In this document: positions 1 to 8,489 of the stretch, one piece after another
How positions within the stretch are numbered: position 1 is the stretch's first letter
How the letters are laid out: each line of letters opens with the position of its first letter
Source: Lysobacterales bacterium
Lineage (GTDB): Bacteria; Pseudomonadota; Gammaproteobacteria; Xanthomonadales; Marinicellaceae
DNA length: 64,000 bases
Reading direction: 5' to 3'
NCBI GenBank assembly: GCA_027067055.1
Contig: JAMOMK010000104.1
Location: forward strand, 141,759 to 205,758
Program-made: the position numbers and the translations under genes
The notes under the pieces: model-generated
Told to the model about the DNA's origin: nothing
Databases searched by the model: none
Seen by the model: the letters and a program-made list of their open reading frames with translations, nothing else

Positions 1-1
1 T

Positions 2-1198
2 ACCCAATACGCTTCAAAAGGAACAAAGTCACCTCCAATTGCACAAGCTGGAACAGACCAAAACTTAAGAACAGATTCAAAAGGTTACGTCCGAGTGACA
101 CTTGATGGCAGTCAATCCACTGATGACGGCACAATCGTTAGTTATTTATGGGAAACAAGTGGTATCTTTTTAGGCAACAGCGCCATATTAACCAACCAAG
201 TGATGGGTGTTGGTATCCACACTATCACTTTAACCGTAACAGACAATGATGGCATCTCAACATCTGACAAGCTTATTGTTCGTATTAATCCAAATCTAGC
301 CAACCAAAACCCAATAGCGATTGCAGGCAATGACCAAGTCGTTACCGATAGCGATAACAGTGGCAGCAACTTAGTGTTGTTACGGGCGAATGACTCTAGT
401 GATGTCGATGGAATCATTGTTTCTTACCAATGGTTGGATGAGAATGGTGTGCAAATTGCCGACTCTGCAACAACAAGCCAAGATTTAGCCGTTGGCACAC
501 ACCCTATCACCTTAAATATTATGGACAACGAAGGAGGCACGGATACGGATACTATTGAAGTCATTGTTAAACCAGAAAACGATTATGCATTAAACTTTGG
601 AGGAGGTGAATTTGTCGTTATCGAAAATGCCAACATGCCGACTGTTGATTTAACCATAGAAATGTGGATAAAACAAAACAGCAGCACAGGTGACACCGAT
701 GGCATCCTCAACCTTGGTGCCAATGATGGCAAACGCTTGGTCTTAAAAACTGGTGGGTTGCCTTCTTGGGGATTGGATAATTATGCCGATACAGGCATAG
801 TTATAGGCCAATGGCAACACCTCGCCTTTGTGGTAGAAAATTCACTCCTAACCAATATTTACATAAATGGTGTAGCGCAGAATCTAATCGGTGATGGCGT
901 TATCGTTATGCCAGATGCTTACATGTCAATAGGCTCACTTTACCAAGGAGTCACATCTGCCTTTGACTTTGATGGCACAATTGACGAACTGCGCGTCTGG
1001 GATAGCGCTCGCACCAGTGCCGAAATCAACGCCAGCAAAGACACCGAACTAGGCGGCAACGAAGCCAACTTAGTCGGCTATTGGAACTTCAACGACGGCA
1101 GTGGCACAAAACTCACCGACAAAGCCGGAACCCGTGATGGCAACCTAATCAACATGGAACAAACCGACTGGGTCTTGGGCGTGATAAATCCGCATTAA
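2..1198 (+). CDS. PKD/LamG-domain surface protein, 5' end outside window
   Basis: The frame is open from the first bases of the window, so the gene begins upstream; the GTG at 95 is internal (it falls inside the first PKD repeat). Two PKD/REJ-type Ig-like repeats are visible, each with the pattern PPIAQAG...DGSQSTDDG...SYLW and NPIAIAGNDQ...D.DGIIVSYQW. They are followed by a concanavalin/LamG-type domain from about 585 to the stop, starting ALNFGGGEFVVIEN and ending in the typical GYWNFNDGSGT...D..G.DG repeat. Such proteins are extracellular or outer-membrane attached and bind carbohydrate or matrix. The sorting signal would be at the missing N-terminus. Nothing in the visible part is enzymatic. 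The domain identification is solid; the role of the whole protein is unknown. Confidence 0.8.
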   Translation, partial: TQYASKGTKSPPIAQAGTDQNLRTDSKGYVRVTLDGSQSTDDGTIVSYLWETSGIFLGNSAILTNQVMGVGIHTITLTVTDNDGISTSDKLIVRINPNLANQNPIAIAGNDQVVTDSDNSGSNLVLLRANDSSDVDGIIVSYQWLDENGVQIADSATTSQDLAVGTHPITLNIMDNEGGTDTDTIEVIVKPENDYALNFGGGEFVVIENANMPTVDLTIEMWIKQNSSTGDTDGILNLGANDGKRLVLKTGGLPSWGLDNYADTGIVIGQWQHLAFVVENSLLTNIYINGVAQNLIGDGVIVMPDAYMSIGSLYQGVTSAFDFDGTIDELRVWDSARTSAEINASKDTELGGNEANLVGYWNFNDGSGTKLTDKAGTRDGNLINMEQTDWVLGVINPH

Positions 1199-1228
1199 AG
1201 CAATTATTTTTGAACGAAAAATCTAAGC

Positions 1229-1266
1229 ATGGTGTCTATTTTATTACTCAATAAAATAGACACCAT
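1229..1266. terminator. Perfect 17-bp hairpin after the LamG gene
   Basis: Arms 1229-1245 and 1250-1266 are exact inverted complements around the loop ACTC. The stem is AT-rich at its tip (TATTTTATT/AATAAAATA). It lies 30 bp after the LamG stop. There is no clear downstream T-run, so it may act as a bidirectional or imperfect terminator. Confidence 0.6.
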
Positions 1267-1295
1267 ATTCTTATCAATCTTACATTTGATGGTCG

Positions 1296-1304
1296 TGTTA
1301 TAAT
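1296..1304 (+). promoter_or_regulatory. Extended -10 promoter (TG-T-TATAAT)
   Basis: TG at 1296-1297 one base before TATAAT at 1299-1304 gives a consensus extended -10. Transcription would begin near 1311 and read the 66-aa ORF starting at 1328. No good -35 is seen, which fits an extended -10 promoter. Confidence 0.5.
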
Positions 1305-1327
1305 TGTGGTTTTTGAAAAACAGCAAA

Positions 1328-1528
1328 ATGATAAAAAGAATATCATCCAACAATCTTAATAGGAAAGACAATACTATCCTAAAAAACGTTAAAAATTTTG
1401 ATAAAACAAAACTTCAAAATTTACGATCAGCTTTAATAGAAGGTGAAGAAAGTGGTGACATTGAAAATTTTTGTATGAATAAGATCAAAACAAGTAATTT
1501 TAGTTACAAGGGTAATACTAACAAATGA
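1328..1528 (+). CDS. Small protein with an antitoxin-type C-terminal tail
   Basis: This 66-residue protein starts at ATG 1328; a TTG at 1304 lies inside the -10 box and is unlikely. Its C-terminal half contains ALIEGEESGDIENF, nearly identical to the C-terminal tail of the Phd-type antitoxin at 4736-4978 and typical of ParD-like antitoxin tails that wrap a ParE toxin. The N-terminal half (MIKRISSNNLNRKDN...) is basic and does not look like a Phd or ribbon-helix-helix DNA-binding domain. It overlaps the next gene by ATGA, so the two are translationally coupled as in toxin-antitoxin pairs. It may be a degenerate antitoxin whose head has been replaced, or a functional antitoxin for the downstream protein. 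Existence as a translated gene is likely, function uncertain. Confidence 0.5.
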   Translation: MIKRISSNNLNRKDNTILKNVKNFDKTKLQNLRSALIEGEESGDIENFCMNKIKTSNFSYKGNTNK

Positions 1529-2589
1529 ACAAGTGGATTGAAGTTGAACTTAAAGCTGGCAGTATTCAACATAATTTAAAACAAATAGAAGATGAATTTG
1601 AGTATCATTATTACCATACTAAATCTACGTATGTGATCTATAAAAATTTTGATAAATGGCTGAAGGTATTGCTAGAATTGGCTAAAGATGCAAATATTTC
1701 AATAGCTTTTATTCCATGTTTTTACGAAAGGTATGACACAGAAGTTAGCTATTATGAATCCTATGAAAGTTTTGATTATATAACCTATGTAAATCTTAAT
1801 AAACTAATTTACAAACAGTCTGAAGTCGTAATATCACCCGATGAATCTGCAACCCAATTATGGAAAACCCCTTTTACCTATCCCTATAATGAATTGGTAG
1901 ATAAAATCAAAACACACATAGTTTTAGCTAAGCCAAAGTGTAAATATAAAAACTTAATAAAGTTAGAAAGATGGGAATATAACAATCCATTTACATTTAA
2001 TCCTTGGGATAGTCACGCTCAAGACAGGTTAGAAGTTCATGTCGACATAGATAAATATTTATGTCAACTAAATACAAAGCACCCTGATTATAAAAAGGCG
2101 CAAGCCATTATTGCAGAACTTGAGTTAAAAGAGTTTGAATATGAATTTTCTTTTAAAACATTTAAAAAATTTGACACTAAATCATCTCAAGATAATCGAA
2201 TTCTTTGTTTTATGGTTGATATATTAGACTCTAAAATTACGAATGCTTCTAATTTCATTGAGAATGATGCAAGAATCAATCTCAGAAAAGCCCTAAAAAT
2301 TATTAAAAAAATAGATGGAAATAGCCACCCAAGTGAAGTGATTAACTTGGCAGCTATAATGAGGGATATTTTACAGCAACCTGATTATGAAAAAATGCTC
2401 GATGGCTTAGAAAACATGTTTTCAAATGATGAATCCATTCAAAATAAAGCTCTTTTAAAGCTTGGAAAAATTTATTCAGGGACTTATGAAAGAGAACAAA
2501 TAAAATCTGATGTTTTTAAAACTTACAATAACTTTTACCAAAAAATCACTTTATATTTAAAGCAAATTGGGTTAATACAATATGAGTAG
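1525..2589 (+). CDS. Unknown 354-aa protein coupled to antitoxin-tail ORF
   Basis: I do not recognise a family. The protein is rich in Lys, Glu, Tyr and Asn, has no signal peptide and no membrane segment, and looks cytoplasmic. The N-terminal 120 residues alternate beta-like strands and aromatic patches; residues ~225-354 are mostly helical (NLRKALKIIKKI, IMRDILQQPDYEKML, YNNFYQKITLYLKQIGL). The start ATG overlaps the stop of the small antitoxin-tail protein by four bases. The DNA is more AT-rich than the housekeeping genes downstream, consistent with acquired DNA. Context suggests a partner of the small protein, but no toxin motif is evident. Confidence 0.6.
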   Translation: MNKWIEVELKAGSIQHNLKQIEDEFEYHYYHTKSTYVIYKNFDKWLKVLLELAKDANISIAFIPCFYERYDTEVSYYESYESFDYITYVNLNKLIYKQSEVVISPDESATQLWKTPFTYPYNELVDKIKTHIVLAKPKCKYKNLIKLERWEYNNPFTFNPWDSHAQDRLEVHVDIDKYLCQLNTKHPDYKKAQAIIAELELKEFEYEFSFKTFKKFDTKSSQDNRILCFMVDILDSKITNASNFIENDARINLRKALKIIKKIDGNSHPSEVINLAAIMRDILQQPDYEKMLDGLENMFSNDESIQNKALLKLGKIYSGTYEREQIKSDVFKTYNNFYQKITLYLKQIGLIQYE

Positions 2590-2691
2590 AAACCAAGTTG
2601 CACTTACACACTTTTCTATTTTTCAAAACAAGATTACTAAAGTCCTTTCCAAAATAAATGTTTTTTTAATCAAAATACTAAACCAATAAAG

Positions 2692-3201
2692 TTAGTCCCA
2701 ACGCCAATCAAAAACCATCAAATAAGACTTATCCTCAATATCTAATCGAATACCAATAGAATCCAGATCGTTTATTGCGATAGCTCTGTGCTCATAGTCA
2801 TCAAGTGTATATTTTTCATGAAAGACAATACATTCATCAATATTTAATTCATTGAAAATTAGCTGGGTGATTTTTTTAGAGTAATTCTTATTAGCATAAT
2901 TATCAGATATTGTGAGCATGCGTTTTTCAACAGAGTTATAACCACCATTTCTAATTCCTCCAAAAAAGAATAAATCAAGAACCTCTTCAAACTGTTCTTT
3001 ATTGTATTTTCTAGTCATTAAATTTGGAGTAATTTCTTCATTATCAAAATATTCTTGCTCAAATTCGTTAAACATTTCTTGATTGCTTATACTCTGCTCA
3101 AATTTATTTTTATAAAGCCAGCTTTGATTCTCTATTGGCAGTGAATAATAAGTAGCTAGATATAAGTTGAAAATTTTCTCAATTTCTTTTAGTAATTTCA
3201 T
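2692..3201 (-). CDS. Hypothetical acidic protein, partner of SUKH gene
   Basis: A 169-residue, acidic cytoplasmic protein without signal peptide. It contains a short FFFGGIRNGGYNSV segment near residue 75 and ends in YLMVFDWRWD. It begins seven bases after the stop of the SUKH-domain gene on the same strand, so the two are one transcript. Size, acidity and pairing with a SUKH protein resemble immunity proteins of contact-dependent or polymorphic toxin systems, but I do not recognise the family. Confidence 0.55.
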   Translation of the reverse strand: MKLLKEIEKIFNLYLATYYSLPIENQSWLYKNKFEQSISNQEMFNEFEQEYFDNEEITPNLMTRKYNKEQFEEVLDLFFFGGIRNGGYNSVEKRMLTISDNYANKNYSKKITQLIFNELNIDECIVFHEKYTLDDYEHRAIAINDLDSIGIRLDIEDKSYLMVFDWRWD

Positions 3202-3208
3202 AGGTGTT

Positions 3209-4609
3209 TTATTTCCAAAACTGATACCATTTCTTAGGTGAAAATTTCTCTAAGTCTTCGTAACTTATTCTTCTTATTTTAAATAAACTAAGCTTATATT
3301 TTTTGAGATTTTGTTTTAAGTTACAAAGGATATAGTCAGTTTCTTTCAGATATTTCAAAGCAATTTTTTTGTAGTATTTTAATAGTTTCTTATTCTCTAT
3401 ATCATACAAAGCCTGAATAGTTGTATGTACAACTTGATTAGAGTTATCCTGTAGTCCTATTATAAAAACATCTATAAACCTCTCTGGATTGTTCTGCTCT
3501 CCTAAATGGTAAAAAGCTGTATTTCGTATATCCTTATCTGCATGTTTAGTAAATGGAATAATAAAACCACTAGAATCAACCTTAGCATTTTCCATAATAT
3601 AATTACAAAAGCAGAATGTATTATCATTACAGATTGGAGTTACTTGAGCCTCAATGAAATTGACCCAATCCTTTGATTTGTCTTTATGATACCAATGGAC
3701 AGCTTGCAAAACGGTAAGCAGGTCTTTATTTGCATACGCAAATAAATAAGGCTTTGCTTTATTGTAATCAAACTTTGCCAAAATATGTAAAAATAAAAAT
3801 TTAAGATCATCATCACATTTATGATATTCTTGCTCAACAAATTTGTAAGTTGACTGACTTAGAACCCTCTTTTTGAGCAGTCCTATTAAACACCGAGATT
3901 TATTTTCTATATCAGCATTCTTATATTCCTCAATTAACGAGTCCTCTGTTCCTCCTTTATCATACCCAAAAGAAGCAGCATTTTTAGTAGTTAAATCACC
4001 CGATATTATTTCATCCAACCAACGCTCATACCAATCTAAAAAATTATCTTCAAAACAAAAATGAGGTTTTTGAATTGATAAATCCAAATTAACAACTTTG
4101 CCCTTGTACTTACCATTTAGAACTAAACCATGAAGATACGTACATCCCTGTGAACCAATAGGTAAAATTCCTGCAAATAAATTACCCAACCATTCATCAT
4201 AATTTTCTTCAGAAATCTCTTCATCGTCCTCCTGACTTATTTCATCCCATTGTTTATCCGTCATTAAGGGGCTCAAACAACACTCTTTTTGTAAATAGGG
4301 TTTAGGATTTTCTATAAGCTCATCAATATTACTTGCAAAAGGGTAAATTCCATAAAATGGTCCAACTGCTGAATTTCTATGTCCTTTGATACTGTTACCA
4401 TTACCCACTAGAGTTAAAAACGCTTTGTAACAACTAGGCAAATCCAAGTTGTATTCTTGCTCAAAGTTTTCAATAGTTTTAATGTCTAGAGTCCTACCAA
4501 TTCCGTACTTATGACTATCAGCACCAAAGACTTTAAAGGTTGGGTCTTTTTGACGAACGATATCAAGCTTTTCAATTATTCGTTGCGTTTGTTGTTTATA
4601 ATTTTCCAT
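3209..4609 (-). CDS. SMI1/KNR4 (SUKH) domain protein with helical repeat C-terminus
   Basis: Residues ~25-200 match the SUKH/SMI1-KNR4 fold: FEQEYNLDLPSCYKAFLTLVGNG followed by a GPFYGIYPF segment, an acidic loop, and LPIGSQGCTYLHGLVLNGK...VVNLD. The remaining ~260 residues are helical and HEAT-like (DDLKFLFLHILAKFDYNKAKPYL, DIRNTAFYHLGEQNNPERFIDVFIIGLQD). Bacterial SUKH proteins are known as immunity proteins to diverse secreted nuclease or deaminase toxins; that role is an inference here because no cognate toxin is visible. At 466 residues it is much longer than a single-domain SUKH protein. It heads a two-gene minus-strand unit with the 169-aa gene. Confidence 0.7.
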   Translation of the reverse strand: MENYKQQTQRIIEKLDIVRQKDPTFKVFGADSHKYGIGRTLDIKTIENFEQEYNLDLPSCYKAFLTLVGNGNSIKGHRNSAVGPFYGIYPFASNIDELIENPKPYLQKECCLSPLMTDKQWDEISQEDDEEISEENYDEWLGNLFAGILPIGSQGCTYLHGLVLNGKYKGKVVNLDLSIQKPHFCFEDNFLDWYERWLDEIISGDLTTKNAASFGYDKGGTEDSLIEEYKNADIENKSRCLIGLLKKRVLSQSTYKFVEQEYHKCDDDLKFLFLHILAKFDYNKAKPYLFAYANKDLLTVLQAVHWYHKDKSKDWVNFIEAQVTPICNDNTFCFCNYIMENAKVDSSGFIIPFTKHADKDIRNTAFYHLGEQNNPERFIDVFIIGLQDNSNQVVHTTIQALYDIENKKLLKYYKKIALKYLKETDYILCNLKQNLKKYKLSLFKIRRISYEDLEKFSPKKWYQFWK

Positions 4610-4735
4610 ATTGCCATGATTTTATAATAGCTTTAATTATATGTCATACATAAATCAGTATAACACTCTTTAGATTATTTGTAATACACCGTTATTTAGT
4701 TTAAAATAATTACTTTAATTAAATTAATCAATATC

Positions 4736-4978
4736 ATGCAAATTGTTACTGCAAGCAATGCAAAAAGAGAGTTTGGTGAAATATTACTCAATGTTCAAAA
4801 ATCACCTATAAGCGTTACCAGAAACGGCAAACCAATTGCTGTTGTTCTTTCAGATTCAGAATATAAAGAATTGAAGCTTCAAGCCTTGCGTTGTGCACTA
4901 ATCGAAGGTGAAGAGAGTGGTGATATTGAAAACTTTTCTATGGACAGAATTATAGATGAGTTAGATGGCACTATTTAA
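4736..4978 (+). CDS. Phd/YefM-type antitoxin with ParD-like tail
   Basis: Eighty residues. The N-terminal part (MQIVTASNAKREFGEILLNVQ..PISVTRNGKPIAVVLS) is a Phd/YefM DNA-binding fold, and the C-terminal part (ALIEGEESGDIENF) is the flexible tail that neutralises ParE-type toxins. It overlaps the toxin gene by 14 bases. Phd-family antitoxins usually repress their own operon together with the toxin; the AT-rich stretch before 4736 is the likely site. There is no obvious Shine-Dalgarno sequence. Confidence 0.85.
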   Translation: MQIVTASNAKREFGEILLNVQKSPISVTRNGKPIAVVLSDSEYKELKLQALRCALIEGEESGDIENFSMDRIIDELDGTI

Positions 4979-5255
4979 AGTTTCAAAAAAAGCGGGTTTT
5001 GATTTAGTTGAAATAGGCCACTATACAGAAAACAAGTTTGGTATAAATCAAAGAAATAAGTATCTTCATTTAATCAATTCTAAATTTACACAACTTAGCC
5101 ATGAACCTAGCATTGGTTTCTCTTGCAATGAAATTCGCAAAGGATATTTCCGACTAACTATCGAGAAACACATTATATTTTATAGAAAACACAGCTATGG
5201 CATTAGAATTATTCGTGTACTCCATCATAAAATGGATTGGTCTAAGCATTTATAG
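4965..5255 (+). CDS. ParE/RelE-superfamily toxin
   Basis: Ninety-six residues with the ParE signature: FKVSKKAGFDLVEIGHYTENKFG at the N-terminus, a central HLINSKFTQLSHEPSIGFSCNEIRKGYFRLTIEKHIIFYRK and a C-terminal IRIIRVLHHKMDW. ParE proteins poison DNA gyrase, whereas RelE relatives cut mRNA; the R.VLH.KMDW ending fits ParE better. It partners with the overlapping antitoxin at 4736-4978 and converges on the DMT transporter gene with a six-base overlap. Confidence 0.85.
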   Translation: MALFKVSKKAGFDLVEIGHYTENKFGINQRNKYLHLINSKFTQLSHEPSIGFSCNEIRKGYFRLTIEKHIIFYRKHSYGIRIIRVLHHKMDWSKHL

Positions 5256-6125
5256 TTTCTTCTTCAAAGTCGCCAAATAAACGCCTGCCAGAACCATTGC
5301 CAGTCCAATTACATCTAACAGACCTGTTGGGCGATTAAAGAATAATACATCCCAAAGCATGGATAGTCCAGGTTGCAGCAACAATAAAACACCGACGATT
5401 GATGCGGGTAGATTAGGCATGGCATTAGTGATAAGTAACCAGCCGATGACTTGGCAGATGATGCCTAAAATCAATAGTGAAATAAGTGACTGAGTCGATG
5501 GAATATCAATGGTGTGCCCATCTGTTTTTAATTGAATAAATAAAATAACAGAACACAGCAATGACATGATGCCAAGATTGGCAACTGCCGATAAAGTGTT
5601 TTTACTGGCTTGCACATGGCGCAGGGATAGCATAAAGCCAGTGTAAGCAATAGCCGTTAACAAACCAAACACCACACCGATTTTGTATTGTTCGCTTAAG
5701 TCTGACCAGTTGATTCCGACTAATAAAAACAAACCAAGGATGGTCACCGACAAGCCAAAGATAAACTTCCAACCAATCACTTCTTTAAAAAACAGATAGC
5801 CAGCAAGCGCCATCATAAAGACTTGAAAATTGCCTAATAAAGTCGCAAGACCAGGACCGACATAAAAAATACTGCGGTGCCAAAAGTACAAATCAATAGC
5901 AAAAAAGGCAGCAGACAAAAACAACCAGCCAAAATACTGCCATGAACGCCACAAATCAAAACGTTTAAATCCACAATAAGCTAACAATACACTGCCGCCA
6001 ATAAACATGCGATAAAAGCCAGAAACAGATGGATCAACTTGTGAAGTTTTCACCCACACCGATGAGGTGCTGATAATAACCGCCGCAATCAGCATCTTAA
6101 TGACAAATTTGGAATAGTTGGTCAT
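5250..6125 (-). CDS. DMT-family (EamA) transporter
   Basis: A 291-residue inner-membrane protein with about ten hydrophobic helices in two EamA repeats, the size and layout of RhaT/YdcZ-like drug/metabolite exporters. Conserved features include FYRMFIGG in helix 2 and the GNFQVFMMALAGYLFFKE...W loop at the repeat junction, plus ASIVGVLLLLQPGLSMLWDVLFF in the second repeat. Substrate cannot be told from sequence. It starts four bases after the DUF1272 gene ends on the same strand, so the two are probably co-transcribed. Confidence 0.85.
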   Translation of the reverse strand: MTNYSKFVIKMLIAAVIISTSSVWVKTSQVDPSVSGFYRMFIGGSVLLAYCGFKRFDLWRSWQYFGWLFLSAAFFAIDLYFWHRSIFYVGPGLATLLGNFQVFMMALAGYLFFKEVIGWKFIFGLSVTILGLFLLVGINWSDLSEQYKIGVVFGLLTAIAYTGFMLSLRHVQASKNTLSAVANLGIMSLLCSVILFIQLKTDGHTIDIPSTQSLISLLILGIICQVIGWLLITNAMPNLPASIVGVLLLLQPGLSMLWDVLFFNRPTGLLDVIGLAMVLAGVYLATLKKKL

Positions 6126-6128
6126 GGC

Positions 6129-6323
6129 TTATGTAGAATTTTCCTTTGCTATGCGCACTGGTCTTTTTTCAAAATTACCACCGCAATTTGGGCATATTTT
6201 ATTCAATTCTGTTTCCACACAGTGTTGACAAAATGTACACTCATAACTACAGATATAAGCATCCGTTGCATGAGAAGGTAAATCTTTATCGCATTTTTCG
6301 CAATTTGCTCGCATTTCTAGCAT
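6129..6323 (-). CDS. DUF1272 zinc-ribbon protein
   Basis: Sixty-four residues with eight cysteines in paired CxxC-type knuckles (CEKCDKDLP, CSYECTFCQHCVE, CPNCGG). This matches the DUF1272 family, small putative zinc-binding proteins of unknown function that typically begin MLEMRPNCE. The start codon lies only 11 bp from the divergent cupin start, so promoters overlap the opposite coding region. It reads into the DMT transporter. Confidence 0.85.
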   Translation of the reverse strand: MLEMRANCEKCDKDLPSHATDAYICSYECTFCQHCVETELNKICPNCGGNFEKRPVRIAKENST

Positions 6324-6328
6324 ATAAT
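6323..6328 (+). promoter_or_regulatory. TATAAT six bases before ATG (possible leaderless promoter)
   Basis: A consensus TATAAT ends six bases before the cupin ATG, which puts the predicted transcription start on the A of the start codon. No Shine-Dalgarno precedes the ATG. The same geometry is seen at 11255-11267. Confidence 0.45.
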
Positions 6329-6334
6329 TCGCCC

Positions 6335-6646
6335 ATGAAAATTATTAAAGCCAAAGATTTTACCGCAGCCAAAGCATGGGGAGCAATAGATATTGCCAAC
6401 ATGGGAGGAATTACCACGCGTTTACATTGGACAAACAAACCTTATAAATGGCACATCAATGATGGCGAAGAAGTTTTTGTTGTACTCGATGGGCAAGTTG
6501 AAATGCAGTATAAACAAAGTGATGAAGTTAAATCAGAATTATTGAATGCTGGGGATATATTTTATGCCAGTATCGGCACAGAACATATTGCTTCGCCTGT
6601 TGGTGAAGCACGGATTTTGGTCGTTGAAAAAGAAGACAGTGTTTGA
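6335..6646 (+). CDS. Cupin-domain protein
   Basis: A 103-residue single-domain cupin. The start is ATG 6335 (MKIIKAKDF); the frame is open further upstream but that part is antisense to the DUF1272 gene. Cupin motif 1 is degenerate (YKWHINDGEEVFVVLDGQVE) and motif 2 ends in GDIFYASIGTEHIASP, with His at the end as metal ligand. It resembles small cytoplasmic cupins of unknown substrate. A leaderless transcript is suggested by the TATAAT just upstream. Confidence 0.8.
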   Translation: MKIIKAKDFTAAKAWGAIDIANMGGITTRLHWTNKPYKWHINDGEEVFVVLDGQVEMQYKQSDEVKSELLNAGDIFYASIGTEHIASPVGEARILVVEKEDSV

Positions 6647-6758
6647 TTAAACTCACTGTGAACTGTTTCACACATTTAGAGTCAAATAACTTCCACCCTA
6701 TATTTTTTACATCATATAATTTATATTTATAGGTAATCATTAACTTATAGAAGAATCA

Positions 6759-8489
6759 TTGTACTTTCTAAAAATACTAATTATTTTGTTGGCTTCAAGC
6801 AATATTGCTTTTGCAGGTTCCTTCTGTGACAGAGATTATGCAACCGGAGATTACAAAAAAGCCTTAGTGAGTTGTGAACAAAAACTAACAAAACTGTCTA
6901 CTGATGATAAAGGGGGATTATTCTTAAAACTAATTGATATAGCAAATGAATTAGGAGAAAGAAAAAAGCAAAAACTCTACCTCAATGCATTAAAAAAGAT
7001 TCCATCTTTTAGTTCTACTCCTTTATACCAGTTTAAATGGAATAGCTGGAATGGCATATTAAATTATTACAATGACAACATAGAGCTAGCGGAAAAATAT
7101 TTTCATGAGGAACTTTCAATTGCATTGTTAAATAAAAATAAAAAATGGCAAGCCAAAAGCTACAATGACTTAGGAGTTATTGTAGAGGAGAAGGGAGACT
7201 ATAAATTAGCTTTAGAAAATTATGTGCAAAGCATTAAACTCTATAAAGAAATAGGAAACAACTATAAAATTGGTATTGGTTACCATAATATAGGGCTAAT
7301 TTATTCTTCTCTAGAAGAATATAAAAAAGCAAAGGAGTATTTTAATTTTTCTTTAGAATATTACAAAAAATACCAACAAACCACTATCCAAAGAACAAAA
7401 GCCTCTAAACAAATAAAACACGCATATGAGTCGTTGTTACAAATTAGCCTGAAAACAAATGATCTTGCATCTACAAATAAATACAGCTCTTTGATAATTA
7501 CACCCGAAAGCCCCAATACAGAAAACCTTGACCACTCTATCTTTGACTTTGTAAGACTTTACATTGCTCAAGAAAAATATGACTTGGCAGCCTATTTTTT
7601 ATCAAAAGCTGATGATGTTTTAAAAAATAATGACAATAAATTCAATACTGATTTTTTCTACTTAAAGGCTCGACTTCATCAAAAACGTAAGCAAGTTGGG
7701 CTGGCAATTGACGAATTAAAGACAGGTTTAAAGCATATAAAAGAAGGTAATTTTATAGCATTATCTAAATATTATTTGCTACTCTCTGAATTATATGAAA
7801 AAAGTGATAAAGAAAAATCTCTTAACTTTTTAAAAAAACACCATAAACAACGTGAACACCTATTAGAAAAAAAATACAACTCCAGTATTAAGACGATTCA
7901 ATTCAAAACAGAAAAAAACAAAATTGAAAATGATTTAAACAAAGAAAAATTGAAACGGGTTACAGCAGTTTTAAAAATAAAAACACTCAATAATAAATTC
8001 CTTATTTCCAGTATAATTGTATTCATCTTATTTAGTATACTGCTAAATCTTTATTTCGCTAAAAGAAGAGAGCAACGTCAGTTAAAAAACAAAATTAAAC
8101 AGCATAAAGAACAACTGTTGTTTTTAACCGAAAAATCTGATGAAAGAGACTATAAGAAAAATACATCTATTTGTAAAGAAGACTTTAATAGATATTTAGT
8201 GAAGACCATGAATAATGCATTAATGATTTGGGAAAAACATACGAGGACAAACCGAATTGAGTTGGCTGATCAAAGTAAAATATGGACAATCTCAATAGAT
8301 GATGGCACTCTTCGAACACGTTCATTAGATAAGTACTTATCTATTGACAAAATCCCAAAAAACCCACGATGGCGAAATGTTGTCAGAACCTGTCACTTTG
8401 TTTTATCTGATTCAACCCTAGATAAATCTAGCAGAAAAAAGCTAGAGAAAAATCTCTCTAGCTTAATTTCTTTATTTCAAAAAGTTTAA
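6759..8489 (+). CDS. TPR-repeat membrane protein with conserved C-terminal module
   Basis: Starts at TTG 6759 behind AGAAG; the N-terminus MYFLKILIILLASSNIAFAG is a signal peptide, followed by SFCDRDYATGDYKKAL. TPR repeats run from about residue 35 to 350 (KSYNDLGVIVEEKGDYKLALENY, GYHNIGLIYSSLEEYKKAKEYF). A coiled coil (KKYNSSIKTIQFKTEKNKIENDLNKEKLKR) leads to one membrane helix near residue 410 and a cytoplasmic tail. The last ~90 residues (NRIELADQSKIWTISIDDG..RTRSLDKYLSIDKIPKNPRWRNV) form a compact basic module lacking kinase or cyclase motifs. The layout is that of a periplasmic-sensor / cytoplasmic-output protein. It converges on the next gene with a four-base overlap. Confidence 0.7.
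   Translation: MYFLKILIILLASSNIAFAGSFCDRDYATGDYKKALVSCEQKLTKLSTDDKGGLFLKLIDIANELGERKKQKLYLNALKKIPSFSSTPLYQFKWNSWNGILNYYNDNIELAEKYFHEELSIALLNKNKKWQAKSYNDLGVIVEEKGDYKLALENYVQSIKLYKEIGNNYKIGIGYHNIGLIYSSLEEYKKAKEYFNFSLEYYKKYQQTTIQRTKASKQIKHAYESLLQISLKTNDLASTNKYSSLIITPESPNTENLDHSIFDFVRLYIAQEKYDLAAYFLSKADDVLKNNDNKFNTDFFYLKARLHQKRKQVGLAIDELKTGLKHIKEGNFIALSKYYLLLSELYEKSDKEKSLNFLKKHHKQREHLLEKKYNSSIKTIQFKTEKNKIENDLNKEKLKRVTAVLKIKTLNNKFLISSIIVFILFSILLNLYFAKRREQRQLKNKIKQHKEQLLFLTEKSDERDYKKNTSICKEDFNRYLVKTMNNALMIWEKHTRTNRIELADQSKIWTISIDDGTLRTRSLDKYLSIDKIPKNPRWRNVVRTCHFVLSDSTLDKSSRKKLEKNLSSLISLFQKV

Noticed and set aside
6146..6334. N-terminal extension of the cupin
   Set aside because: This stretch is antisense to the DUF1272 coding region and the cupin domain starts at ATG 6335.
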